64,000 nucleotides of DNA from Bdellovibrionales bacterium (lineage in GTDB: Bacteria; Bdellovibrionota; Bdellovibrionia; Bdellovibrionales; UBA1609): assembly GCA_027459485.1 (NCBI GenBank), contig DAIDIG010000006.1:62001-126000 (forward strand). The letters are read 5' to 3'. Positions 1-8,612 of this stretch are shown piece after piece. The notes beneath the pieces are model-generated. The model saw nothing but the letters and a program-made list of their open reading frames with translations, was not told where the DNA came from and searched no databases. The position numbers and the translations under genes were made by a program. Within the stretch, counting starts at the first letter, position 1. Each line of letters opens with the position of its first letter.

Positions 1-62
1 AGCGATTGTAAAGAGTCTAAAAAACGCGAAGATCATTTAAGCCTTTTTTTAGCTTATTTAAA

Positions 63-91
63 TTGCCTTTGTCTGTCTATGCGAGTAGTAT
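63..91 (+). promoter_or_regulatory. Putative sigma70-type promoter of the suf operon
   Basis: TTGCCT at 63-68 and TAGTAT at 86-91 are separated by exactly 17 bases, the preferred spacing for a housekeeping sigma factor. Transcription would start near 98, ahead of the GTG at 142. The ATG at 79 lies inside this promoter, which argues that it is not the start of the Rrf2 gene. No operator palindrome could be assigned. Confidence 0.45.
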
Positions 92-141
92 TCGGCTCGG
101 TTGTATCGGGATTTTTTAGGGGTTCCAAGAGGTTAGAAGTT

Positions 142-546
142 GTGAATCGGCTCAACCGTAAAATCGAATACGCGTTTATTGCGCTTAAATACATGCGTGG
201 TAAGTACGCTGGTCAGATCACGACCGTCAAGGAGATTTGCGAGGCCACCGGGATTCCCTTTGACGCCACCTCAAAAGTCATGCAGCAAATGGCTCAGGCG
301 AAAATTTTGAAGTCCGAGCAAGGCCCAGCGGGCGGTTATTTGCTCACCAGCGACCTGTCAAAAGTCACTTTACACGAAATTATTGAGCTGACGACGGGCT
401 CTGTAGACGTCGTTCGCTGCTTGAAAAGTAAGCGCGATTGCGAATTTTTGAGAAACTGTAATGTTGTCAGTCCGATGAAAACTTTGAGCCACAAACTGAA
501 CGAATTTTATCAAACTCTTTCGGTCGCCGAAATTTTGGGGAGCTGA
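142..546 (+). CDS. Rrf2-family Fe-S-sensing transcriptional regulator (IscR/SufR-like)
   Basis: About 134 residues from GTG 142, which has AAGAGG nine bases upstream. An in-frame ATG at 79 would add 21 residues unlike the family and would lie within the putative promoter. The winged-helix Rrf2 fold is recognisable from the N-terminal NRKIEYAF segment and the GPAGGY wing. Three cysteines follow with spacing C-x6-C-x5-C (about residues 93, 100, 106), close to the Fe-S ligands of IscR. In this family the cluster state reports Fe-S demand and controls iscS/suf genes. Position as first gene before sufB supports autoregulated control of the suf operon. Which cluster is bound and which DNA site is used cannot be read from the sequence. 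Confidence 0.88.
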   Translation: MNRLNRKIEYAFIALKYMRGKYAGQITTVKEICEATGIPFDATSKVMQQMAQAKILKSEQGPAGGYLLTSDLSKVTLHEIIELTTGSVDVVRCLKSKRDCEFLRNCNVVSPMKTLSHKLNEFYQTLSVAEILGS

Positions 547-547
547 G

Positions 548-2002
548 ATGACCGATCGTGAAAACAAGACTTCAAACGTCGAGATGATTCAACCGACCGA
601 TTACAAATACGGTTTTGTAACGGACATTGATACGGATACAGCTCCGATTGGTCTTGATGAAAAGGTTATTCGCTTTATCTCCGCAAAAAAAAATGAGCCG
701 GAGTGGATGCTCAATTACCGCCTCAAAGCCTATCGACACTGGCTCAACATGAAAGAGCCGACATGGGCCAATGTACACTATCCAAAAATCGATTTTCAAA
801 AAATTCGTTACTACTCGGCGCCAAAAGCAGCCGGGGCGAAGAAAAATTTCGAGGATCTCGACCCTGAACTCATTCGCACGTTTGAAAGGTTGGGGATACC
901 GCTGCTTGAGCAAAAGCGCATTTCAGGTGTTGCGATTGATGCGGTTTTTGATAGCGTATCGGTGGGCACAACGCAGAAAGAAACGCTGGCGAAGTATGGA
1001 GTGATTTTTTGCTCGATATCCGAAGCTATTCAGGAGCATCCGGAGCTCGTTAAAAAATATTTCGGTTCGGTTGTGCCATATGCTGACAACTTCTACGCGG
1101 CTCTCAACGCCGCCGTTTTTACGGATGGCTCTTTTTGTTACATCCCTAAAGGCGTACATTGCCCGCTTGATCTCTCGACCTATTTTCGTATCAACGCTAA
1201 AGACACCGGACAATTCGAGCGCACCCTCCTCATCGCGGATGAAGGCAGTTACGTGAACTACCTTGAAGGTTGCACGGCGCCCATGCGCGACGAAAATCAG
1301 TTGCATGCGGCTGTCGTAGAACTTGTCGCCCTCGAACGAGCCGAGATCAATTATTCGACGGTTCAGAACTGGTACACGGGCGATCAAAACGGCGTCGGCG
1401 GTGTTTACAACTTTGTGACAAAACGAGGTAAGTGCGTTGGCAAGAAATCTAAAATTTCTTGGACGCAAGTGGAATCGGGCTCGGCGATCACTTGGAAGTA
1501 CCCAAGCGTGATTTTACAAGGCGAAGAGTCGGTCGGTGAGTTCTATTCGGTAGCGCTCACGCACGATTACATGCAAGCCGATACTGGCACGAAAATGATT
1601 CACATTGGTAAAAATTCTCGAAGCACAATTCTTTCGAAAGGAATTTCAACCGGCAATTCGGTCAACAGTTATCGAGGGCTTGTAAAATTCATGCCGTCAG
1701 CTGACGGCGCCCGCAATTATTCGCAGTGCGATTCGATGCTGGTCGGCTCGAGTTCGCGTGCCTGCACCTTCCCGTCAATCGAGAGTAAAAACCCCACGGC
1801 GATGGTGGAGCATGAAGCCTCGACGTCGCGGATCGGCGAAGACCAGCTTTTTTACCTTGAATCTCGCGGCATAGGCAAAGAGCAGGCGGTATCACTTCTT
1901 GTGAATGGATTTTGCCGCGACGTTTTTAAACACTTACCTCTCGAGTTTTCGGTCGAGGCGGTGAAGTTAATTGAAATGAAACTTGAAAATAGTATCGGAT
2001 GA
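548..2002 (+). CDS. sufB: Fe-S cluster assembly scaffold SufB
   Basis: 484 residues, the usual length for SufB. It forms the SufBC2D scaffold on which sulfur from SufS and iron are assembled into Fe-S clusters in the cytoplasm. The protein carries the SufB/SufD beta-helix core, with typical stretches such as [15 protein letters not shown] and the C-terminal ESRGI region that is shared in shorter form with SufD downstream. The start follows the regulator stop by one base, with GGGGAG just upstream. It is first of the contiguous sufBCDS set, so expression should follow the Rrf2 regulator. Identification is firm. Confidence 0.97.
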   Translation: MTDRENKTSNVEMIQPTDYKYGFVTDIDTDTAPIGLDEKVIRFISAKKNEPEWMLNYRLKAYRHWLNMKEPTWANVHYPKIDFQKIRYYSAPKAAGAKKNFEDLDPELIRTFERLGIPLLEQKRISGVAIDAVFDSVSVGTTQKETLAKYGVIFCSISEAIQEHPELVKKYFGSVVPYADNFYAALNAAVFTDGSFCYIPKGVHCPLDLSTYFRINAKDTGQFERTLLIADEGSYVNYLEGCTAPMRDENQLHAAVVELVALERAEINYSTVQNWYTGDQNGVGGVYNFVTKRGKCVGKKSKISWTQVESGSAITWKYPSVILQGEESVGEFYSVALTHDYMQADTGTKMIHIGKNSRSTILSKGISTGNSVNSYRGLVKFMPSADGARNYSQCDSMLVGSSSRACTFPSIESKNPTAMVEHEASTSRIGEDQLFYLESRGIGKEQAVSLLVNGFCRDVFKHLPLEFSVEAVKLIEMKLENSIG

Positions 2003-2013
2003 GGAGTTGAGGC

Positions 2014-2763
2014 GTGTTAAAGGTTTCGAAACTGAATGTACAAATAGACGGTAAAGATGTCCTTCGCGATTTATCTTTTAAGGTAAATGCCGGCGAAGTG
2101 CACGCGATTATGGGGCCGAACGGCTCGGGCAAAAGCACATTGAGTAAAATGATTGCCGGCTACCCAGGGTACACCGTTAACTCGGGCGATATCGAATATG
2201 AAATTAACGGCACGTACAAGTCCCTCCTTAAAATGGAGCCGGATGAACGCGCCAAAGACGGCGTATTTTTAGCATTTCAATACCCCGTCGAGGTGCCGGG
2301 CGTATCGAACTTTGCATTTTTGCGAATGGCGTTTAACTCGATTTGCCGACACCAGGGCGCGCCGGAACTCAGTGAAGAAAAATTTCGTAAACTCGTCGAA
2401 GAAAAAACGAAGCTTGTCGAAATGGCACCGGATTTTTTAGAGCGAGGCGTGAATGCCGGCTTTTCTGGCGGCGAAAAGAAACGCAATGAAATTTTGCAAA
2501 TGGCCGTATTGCAGCCTCGTTTGGCAATTTTAGACGAAACAGATTCGGGGCTCGACATCGACGCTTTGCGAGTTGTGGCAAACGGGGTGAATAAGCTTCG
2601 CTCTCCCGATCGAGCTATGGTGCTCATTACGCATTATCAGCGTTTACTGAATTTCATTGTTCCCGATTATGTTCACGTGTTGGCGAACGGTCGTATCGTT
2701 CGCTCCGGCGGGCGAGAGCTGGCTTTGGAGCTAGAGAAAAATGGTTACAATGCCTATCTCTGA
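2014..2763 (+). CDS. sufC: Fe-S assembly ATPase SufC
   Basis: 249 residues from a GTG start with GAGGAG upstream. It is an ABC-type ATPase subunit, cytoplasmic rather than a transporter, that drives conformational change in the SufB-SufD scaffold. Walker A is GPNGSGKST near residue 34, the signature is FSGGEKKRNE, and Walker B ends in LDETDSGLD, the SufC-specific variant (transporters usually have DEPT). The 3' end overlaps the start of sufD by 14-23 bases, so the two are translationally coupled. Confidence 0.97.
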   Translation: MLKVSKLNVQIDGKDVLRDLSFKVNAGEVHAIMGPNGSGKSTLSKMIAGYPGYTVNSGDIEYEINGTYKSLLKMEPDERAKDGVFLAFQYPVEVPGVSNFAFLRMAFNSICRHQGAPELSEEKFRKLVEEKTKLVEMAPDFLERGVNAGFSGGEKKRNEILQMAVLQPRLAILDETDSGLDIDALRVVANGVNKLRSPDRAMVLITHYQRLLNFIVPDYVHVLANGRIVRSGGRELALELEKNGYNAYL

Positions 2764-3796
2764 TTTTGAGATCCCCTCTGAAGTGAGCGAGCTTATATGC
2801 GACTCCCGCAGCACGGATGCCGCGATATATTTTTATAATGGCGAGTGGCTAGAGAACCATTCAAAAATGGGGAGTGGTATTCGCGTCGTTTCTGGCGGCC
2901 CCGAGAAGACGGCAAATATCGAAATCAAGGGTTCAGCTAGCCAGCGAGTGGCCGTTATACACTTGTACGGTAATCGTCGCGAGGCTGCTTTGCAAAAGCC
3001 GTTTTCAGTATCATGCGTTCAAAATTATGATGTGAGTAGCGAAGCTCATATCGTCGAAACTCATTTGGCACTCAACAGTATCGAGTTCACGGTTCAAAAC
3101 GCTGCAACGTTCGTCGTGGAAACGGGCGCACAAGTCACATTCGGCCAAACATTCTGGCTGGGGGACGAGGCAACGTCAAAAAATAAGGTCAATCTGAAGT
3201 TGCATCAAGCCGCCTCATTTAGCGGGTTTGCGCTCAACGTAGGGTCGTCTTGCCTCAACAATGAAATAGAGACGGACCTTTCGGGTAAGAATTCAAGCTG
3301 CGAGCTGCATTCGCTGATTCTGGCAACGCGGCGACATCGTGTGAATACAATTTCGACCGTGCGGCATTCGGTTGCAGACACGAAAAGTGAACAACTGATC
3401 AAATCGATAGTGAACGAAGCGGGTAAAGTACAGTTCACGGGCAATATCAAAATTGCTAAGGATGCGCAAAAGTCAAACGCCCGTCAGCTCAGTCAGACAT
3501 TGCTATTGAGTCGCGGTGGCGAGGCGATCACCGAGCCCCAACTCGATGTCGGCGCGGACGACGTGACGGCCACCCATGGCGCGACGATCGGTCAACTCGA
3601 TGAAGAACAGCTTTTTTATTTGATGAGCCGCGGGCTCGCGCGCAATGAGGCGCGCCACGTCCTGGCACTCGCCTACCAGCGCGAAGTTTTTGATCGAGTG
3701 TCATCTGGTTTTGTAAGAGGGCATCTTGAACGCATTCATTCTCGGCTGCCGGCCGAAATGTCGGCTGAATTTTCAGACGGGGAGAGGGCGTTGTGA
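2741..3796 (+). CDS. sufD: Fe-S assembly scaffold subunit SufD
   Basis: 351 residues, somewhat short for SufD. It partners SufB and SufC in the SufBC2D complex and is implicated in iron acquisition by the scaffold. The C-terminal region (DVGADDVTATHGATIG, then EEQLFYLMSRGL) is the conserved SufB/D core motif. The middle of the protein is poorly conserved, as usual. Two in-frame ATGs exist, at 2741 (GGAG ten bases upstream) and 2750; both lie inside sufC, so either gives coupled translation. The stop codon overlaps the GTG start of sufS by four bases. Confidence 0.93.
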   Translation: MVTMPISDFEIPSEVSELICDSRSTDAAIYFYNGEWLENHSKMGSGIRVVSGGPEKTANIEIKGSASQRVAVIHLYGNRREAALQKPFSVSCVQNYDVSSEAHIVETHLALNSIEFTVQNAATFVVETGAQVTFGQTFWLGDEATSKNKVNLKLHQAASFSGFALNVGSSCLNNEIETDLSGKNSSCELHSLILATRRHRVNTISTVRHSVADTKSEQLIKSIVNEAGKVQFTGNIKIAKDAQKSNARQLSQTLLLSRGGEAITEPQLDVGADDVTATHGATIGQLDEEQLFYLMSRGLARNEARHVLALAYQREVFDRVSSGFVRGHLERIHSRLPAEMSAEFSDGERAL

Positions 3797-5007
3797 AACC
3801 ATCCGAAGCCCGCGGCGAATTCACGGCGCTCGAGCAAAAAATCAATGGCCATCCGCTCATTTATCTCGATAGTGCGGCTACGACCTTGAAACCTCGATCC
3901 GTTGTCGAGGCGGTTTCGCATTTTTACTCGTACGAGGCGGCCAATGTTCATCGAGGTGCGCACGCGTTGGGCGATAGAGCAACCGAGAATTTTGAGGCGA
4001 CTCGCTCATGCATCGCCGAATTCATCGGCGCCCGCGATGTGGACGAAATTGTTTTTACCAAGGGGACTACGGAGTCGATCAATTTGGTCGCGCAAACGTG
4101 GGGTCGACGTTATTTGAGATCGGGCGACGTCGTAATATTAAGCGAAATGGAGCATCACGCGAACATCGTACCTTGGCAAATTTTGCAACAAGAACTCGGC
4201 TTCGAAATCAAATGGGTACCCGTGACCGAATCTGGTGAGCTGAATTTCGATACATATAAGGGGCTGCTCGATAAAAAAGTAAAACTCGTGAGTCTGACGT
4301 ATGCCTCTAATAGCCTCGGGACGATCAACGACATTGCTAAATTCATAGCTGCGGCTAAATCTGTCGGCTCAGTCACGCTCGTCGATGCGGCCCAAGCCAT
4401 GACGGTTGAGGCGATCAACGTGCGCAACCTTGGTTGCGACTTTCTCGCGTTTTCAGCGCACAAGGTGTACGGGCCGTTCGGCGTCGGCATTCTTTACGGC
4501 AGAATCGAGGTACTTTCGGCGTTGCCTCCGTATCAAGGCGGCGGTGCTATGATCGCCGAGGTTACAAAGGAAAAAACGATATTTCTGCAGCCGCCCCAAC
4601 GCTTTGAGGCCGGTACGCCAAACATTTCGGGCGTAGTTGCTTTTGCGCGCGCGATCGAATTCGTGCGCGAGCTTGCTCCTGATAATATTTCACGGCACGA
4701 GCGTGGTCTTACCGAATTACTTTTACAGATGTTGGCAGATGTTGAAGGTGTTCGCTTGGTGGGAAATTCGCGGTCGCGAAGAAACATTATCAGCTTTGTT
4801 TTGGATGGCGCTCATCCCTCCGACGTCGGGCAACTGCTCAACCAACAAGGCGTCGCCGTGCGCACCGGCCATCACTGCAATCAGCCGCTGATGAACCGAT
4901 TCGGCATTTCAGGCACGATTCGAGTTTCGTTCGGTGTTTACAACAATGAGCATGATGTAGAGGCATTTATGCGCGCTCTAATGAAAGCGCGGGAGATTTT
5001 GCTATGA
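3793..5007 (+). CDS. sufS: Cysteine desulfurase SufS
   Basis: 404 residues from GTG 3793, sharing GTGA with the sufD stop. It is a PLP-dependent group II cysteine desulfurase that converts cysteine to alanine and carries the sulfur as an enzyme persulfide. The PLP lysine sits in SAHKVYGP, the N-terminal cofactor region includes LDSAATTLKP, and the catalytic cysteine lies in the short RTGHHCNQPL loop typical of SufS/CsdA. No SufE or SufU partner gene is present in this operon; the Nfu-type protein follows instead. Confidence 0.97.
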   Translation: MKPSEARGEFTALEQKINGHPLIYLDSAATTLKPRSVVEAVSHFYSYEAANVHRGAHALGDRATENFEATRSCIAEFIGARDVDEIVFTKGTTESINLVAQTWGRRYLRSGDVVILSEMEHHANIVPWQILQQELGFEIKWVPVTESGELNFDTYKGLLDKKVKLVSLTYASNSLGTINDIAKFIAAAKSVGSVTLVDAAQAMTVEAINVRNLGCDFLAFSAHKVYGPFGVGILYGRIEVLSALPPYQGGGAMIAEVTKEKTIFLQPPQRFEAGTPNISGVVAFARAIEFVRELAPDNISRHERGLTELLLQMLADVEGVRLVGNSRSRRNIISFVLDGAHPSDVGQLLNQQGVAVRTGHHCNQPLMNRFGISGTIRVSFGVYNNEHDVEAFMRALMKAREILL

Positions 5008-5597
5008 GCCAAATGATACCGATCGCCCCTGATGATGTCATGATTCGCGCCCAAGATACGCCGAATCCGCTGGCGATCAAATTTATCATCAATTATTCAT
5101 TAAAGGACGTCGGCAACGCCACGTTCACGTCGAAAGAGCAATGCGCCGACATGCCGCTCGCCGCCGCGTTGTTTGATATCCCGGGAGTCGAACAAATTTA
5201 TTTCTTTCAAAATACGCTGACTGTGACTCACACGGATGAACTGCCAGCTGAAGTGATCAAAGAACACGTCAAAGCCGTAATCAAAACTCGACTGACCCTT
5301 CACAACCCTGATTTTCAGGCGACTAGTGAAACAGTGGACAGGCCAAAGCCCGATCGATCTGGACTTTCGCCGGAGCTCCAAAAAATCGAAGAGATTTTAG
5401 ACCGGACCATTCGCCCTGGATTGCAATCGGACGGTGGGGATCTTCAAATTGTTGAATTTCAAAATAATAATCTTAAAATTTTATATCAGGGCGCGTGCGG
5501 CGGGTGCCCGAGCGCGATGATGGGAACACTGGATGCCATTCAAGGTATTTTGCGCAACGAACTCAAAAACGACGCAATTACCGTTGAGCCGGTTTAA
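5004..5597 (+). CDS. Nfu-type Fe-S carrier (Nfu_N plus NifU C-terminal domain)
   Basis: 197 residues. The N-terminal half (about 12-95, opening with the AQDTPNPLAIKF stretch) matches the Nfu_N domain. The C-terminal half (about 125-195) is the NifU-like domain with the cluster-binding CGGC motif preceded by LQSDGGDLQ. Such two-domain Nfu proteins accept clusters from the scaffold and deliver them, mainly 4Fe-4S, to client proteins. It overlaps sufS by four bases (ATGA), so it belongs to the operon. The architecture resembles mitochondrial NFU1 and many proteobacterial homologues. Confidence 0.93.
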   Translation: MSQMIPIAPDDVMIRAQDTPNPLAIKFIINYSLKDVGNATFTSKEQCADMPLAAALFDIPGVEQIYFFQNTLTVTHTDELPAEVIKEHVKAVIKTRLTLHNPDFQATSETVDRPKPDRSGLSPELQKIEEILDRTIRPGLQSDGGDLQIVEFQNNNLKILYQGACGGCPSAMMGTLDAIQGILRNELKNDAITVEPV

Positions 5598-5599
5598 AG

Positions 5600-5863
5600 G
5601 TGAGCAGGGTGCAAAAAGGGTTTAACTCCGATATCTCGTACAAGGGAGACACGTACCACGTTCAGACCGAAGACTGGGGGGTGCAAAACCCGTTCTTCGT
5701 GAGTCAGGTATTTCACCACGGCGCAGTCTTGCGTACGATTAAAATACCCTACGCAAAAGTATTGCCGCGCGGATTGGCTTCAGACAAAAGTTCTATTCTG
5801 GTGGCGCTTGAAACGCAGCACTTTTCAATTCTGGACCTTCTGGTCTCAGGTCAGTTGCTATAG
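5600..5863 (+). CDS. Small conserved-looking protein of unknown function at the end of the suf operon
   Basis: 87 residues from GTG 5600, two bases after the Nfu stop, so it is probably co-translated. Ahead of the start there is only a weak AAAGG. The N-terminal segment with SYKGDTYHVQTED, followed by a G-x-V-L stretch, resembles small domains I associate with deltaproteobacterial proteins that have no assigned function; this is recollection, not a search. There are no cysteines, signal peptide or membrane segments. Its place after Nfu hints at an Fe-S role but proves none. A 43-base gap then leads to ftsE. Confidence 0.7.
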   Translation: MSRVQKGFNSDISYKGDTYHVQTEDWGVQNPFFVSQVFHHGAVLRTIKIPYAKVLPRGLASDKSSILVALETQHFSILDLLVSGQLL

Positions 5864-5906
5864 CGGCGGACTCGCCTGAAGCACTTCCGTCGCTTACCAT
5901 AAAAGA

Positions 5907-6566
5907 ATGATTGAGTTTTCTCATGCATACAAAGTTTATTCCGGCACGACGTCACCTATTCATGCGCTCAAGGACATCAACTTAAGAATTGAAAAAGGCG
6001 AATTTGTCTTTCTCACGGGGCCGAGCGGCGCGGGCAAAACGACTTTATTCAAACTTCTTTCCGCTTATGATCGGCCGACTTCGGGCAAGATTTGTGTTTC
6101 TGGTTTCGACGTAAACCAAATGACCTCACAGCAGATCCCCTATTTTCGGCGCCATTTGGGGGTTGTGTATCAAGATTTTCGCCTACTTCGGCAGCGGACG
6201 GTTTTCGAAAATGTGGCTTTGCCTTTAGAAATTCGGAGAGAACGATCGCGCTATATCAAAGCAAGAGTCGAAGAAGTTTTAGAACAAGTGAGTTTGTTCC
6301 ATAAGCGCAATGAATATCCGAACCAACTCTCGGGCGGTGAACAACAACGTGCATCTATCGCGCGCGCGCTCATCCATCATCCAAATGTGCTTCTTGCGGA
6401 CGAGCCGACCGGGAATCTTGACCCTGAACTAGCACGAGAAATTGTCGCGATCTTCGATAAAATCAATGCACAAGGTACGACTGTTTTTATCGCCACTCAC
6501 GATCATGAGCTCGTGAAGAGCCGATCGCGGCGGACGATTGAATTAAAGGACGGAGCGATCGTATGA
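5907..6566 (+). CDS. ftsE: Cell division ATP-binding protein FtsE
   Basis: 219 residues, standard for FtsE. This ABC ATPase sits on the inner face of the membrane with FtsX and switches on periplasmic murein hydrolysis during septation. Walker A is GPSGAGKTT, the Q-loop region is GVVYQDFRLL, the signature is LSGGEQQRASIA and Walker B is LLADEPTGNLD. The ribosome binding site is weak. It overlaps ftsX by four bases (ATGA). Confidence 0.96.
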   Translation: MIEFSHAYKVYSGTTSPIHALKDINLRIEKGEFVFLTGPSGAGKTTLFKLLSAYDRPTSGKICVSGFDVNQMTSQQIPYFRRHLGVVYQDFRLLRQRTVFENVALPLEIRRERSRYIKARVEEVLEQVSLFHKRNEYPNQLSGGEQQRASIARALIHHPNVLLADEPTGNLDPELAREIVAIFDKINAQGTTVFIATHDHELVKSRSRRTIELKDGAIV

Positions 6567-7483
6567 TCAATGCCTGGTCGCACCTTCGGCGTTCCGTTCG
6601 CTTTCAGCCGCTCGTTCAACTCACGACCTTCACGGTTTTAGTTGCAAGTTTTCTCGTGCTGATTATTGCCGTTACTTTTCAGCAGAACTTTGCTTCGGTA
6701 CTTACGCATTGGGGCCGGCAAGTTAAGGTCGATGTCTACATGCAAGACAGCGCGACCGACGTGCAGACTGCGGCGGTCAAAAGCAAAATTGAATCGTCCC
6801 GCTTATTCGCGAATATTCATTATTTTACGAAAGATCAGGCCGCCGCGCGATTCAAAGATCGAATGGGCAAATATTTGCCGGGGTTGCTTGATGATTTGGG
6901 AGCGGATAATCCATTGCCGGCCAGCTTCGAGCTTGAAGCGACTAAAGGCGTCGTATCGCAGCGGGCATACGAGCATCTTCTTGCGTTTGCCAGAGCATTA
7001 AAAAAGCAGGCCGGTGTCGACGATGTGTCATATGGCCAAGGGTGGGTCGAAAACTACGCCTCGGCTCTTCATGCATTTTCCGTTTCAGTGGTTGTTTTAA
7101 TGTTCGTCTTGCTTATCGGCGCGGCCTTCGTTGTGGGCAATGCCGTTGGTAACTCCGTCACACAAAGGCGGGACGAAATTGAGATTATGGAACTATTCGG
7201 TGCGACTCGAAGCATGATCATTCGGCCGTATATATTTGAAGGTTTCGCAATGGGGTTTGCCGCAGCGGCAACAGCACTCATATTCGCGCATGGTCTTTAT
7301 TCGTACGAATACAAAGTCATGAGTCAAAGCCTTTCGTTTTGGAATTTTCAATCCTCTATGCGGTTCTTATCCGCAGCGCGAATATTTTTGGCTCTCTTGA
7401 GCGGCGCCTTTCTCGGGGGGCTTTCCGCTTACTTGTGGGCCCGCAAAGTCGCAACCGGTTGGGCAGCCGCCGAGGCTAAGTGA
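6563..7483 (+). CDS. ftsX: Cell division permease-like protein FtsX
   Basis: 306 residues. A first membrane segment near residues 20-45 is followed by a periplasmic loop of about 120 residues, then three membrane helices in the second half, the typical four-helix FtsX layout. The cytoplasmic loop contains NSVTQRRDEIEIMELFGAT, a family hallmark at the FtsE contact. FtsX has no transport activity in known systems; it passes the ATP-driven signal from FtsE to an EnvC-like activator, encoded next with a short overlap. Confidence 0.95.
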   Translation: MINAWSHLRRSVRFQPLVQLTTFTVLVASFLVLIIAVTFQQNFASVLTHWGRQVKVDVYMQDSATDVQTAAVKSKIESSRLFANIHYFTKDQAAARFKDRMGKYLPGLLDDLGADNPLPASFELEATKGVVSQRAYEHLLAFARALKKQAGVDDVSYGQGWVENYASALHAFSVSVVVLMFVLLIGAAFVVGNAVGNSVTQRRDEIEIMELFGATRSMIIRPYIFEGFAMGFAAAATALIFAHGLYSYEYKVMSQSLSFWNFQSSMRFLSAARIFLALLSGAFLGGLSAYLWARKVATGWAAAEAK

Positions 7484-8544
7484 TGATTCGGTTTTTGAAA
7501 TACATACTGTTTTTAACCCTTTTTGCATCAGCCCACGCCTGCGGCGGTTCGCTTGCCGATAAATATCGCGAAGCCGATGGTCAAATGGAGAAACTCGACC
7601 TGGTGAGCCGCCAAGTTATGAGTTCGCTCTATCAAATCAATTTTCGTATGAACCGCGTAAGTAAAAAGCGGGACCGTCTCAGCACTGAACAGGTTTCGGC
7701 CACGCGCCGTGCTGAACAGCTTGCCAGCGCGATCGTGCAGCTTGAAAATCAGATCGCCAGTCAAAGATCTCATTTATCAAAGCGTCTTCGTGCAATGTAT
7801 ATGATTGGAAATGAAGGTGTCGTACGAACGATTTTTTCAGCCTCAAACGGTGTCGAGCTCGACCAAAGTCTCAGGTACTTAAAGATTATCAGCGAACACG
7901 ACCTTCGGCTGATAAAAGACTACAAGCGAAACGTCGCAGAATTATCGAGAAAAAAGCGGCGTCTTAACGTTCGCGTTCGACATCTTTTACGCGTCCGTCG
8001 AGCTCTGGCATTTCAAGAAAACGAGCTTGCCAGAAATCAAAATTCGAAATCGGATCTGCTCAAGAAATTATCGGTGGCGCGGCGCGCGGCGCTCGAACAG
8101 TTGGCGGCTATTCGGGTACGAGCGGGAGATTCGGAGTTGATGAATTTAATCAACCTGAGCTTTTTTGATCACAAAGGTCAAATGGCATGGCCGGTGAAAA
8201 CCAAACCCGCTGTGACATACGGGTTTATCAAATCACCGCGCTACGGTTACACCCTTGAGCATAAGGGCTACGACTTTCATCTTAACGCTCCTCAAAAAAT
8301 TCGAAGTATATTTTCCGGCGAAGTTTCGTTTGCCGGTGATTTGCCCGGTTACGACCGCGTGGTGATTCTCGATCACGGAGACCACTACTATTCCGTCTAT
8401 GCACATCTTCGTCATGTGATAGTCGCGCCGGGCCAAAATGTGACTCGGGGGCAGACATTAGCTTCAGCCGACCAAGATTTGTACTTCGAGATTCGACATT
8501 TTTCGGATGCGATCAACCCTAAACCATGGCTCAATAGTAAATAG
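7483..8544 (+). CDS. EnvC-like murein hydrolase activator (coiled coil plus degenerate LytM/M23 domain)
   Basis: About 353 residues from ATG 7483, which overlaps the ftsX stop (a GTG at 7480 is the alternative). A signal peptide (about 1-20) is followed by a long charged coiled coil (about 30-200) and a C-terminal LytM/M23 domain (about 240-350). In active M23 enzymes zinc is bound by HxxxD and a distal HxH. Here HKGYDF and YAHL are present, but the last ligand position reads LYFEIR with Tyr instead of His. A missing zinc ligand is typical of EnvC, which activates amidases instead of cutting murein. The ftsE-ftsX neighbours support that role. Confidence 0.9.
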   Translation: MIRFLKYILFLTLFASAHACGGSLADKYREADGQMEKLDLVSRQVMSSLYQINFRMNRVSKKRDRLSTEQVSATRRAEQLASAIVQLENQIASQRSHLSKRLRAMYMIGNEGVVRTIFSASNGVELDQSLRYLKIISEHDLRLIKDYKRNVAELSRKKRRLNVRVRHLLRVRRALAFQENELARNQNSKSDLLKKLSVARRAALEQLAAIRVRAGDSELMNLINLSFFDHKGQMAWPVKTKPAVTYGFIKSPRYGYTLEHKGYDFHLNAPQKIRSIFSGEVSFAGDLPGYDRVVILDHGDHYYSVYAHLRHVIVAPGQNVTRGQTLASADQDLYFEIRHFSDAINPKPWLNSK

Positions 8545-8612
8545 AGCGCGAAGCGAAAATGCGGGCGTAACCGGCTGACGGCGTCTGGCAAATCGACGCG
8601 CGGAGGATCAAC

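Noticed and set aside
79-141. ATG at 79 as start of the Rrf2 regulator
   Set aside because: It lies within a well-spaced promoter, lacks a ribosome binding site and adds residues unlike the family; GTG 142 has a good site.
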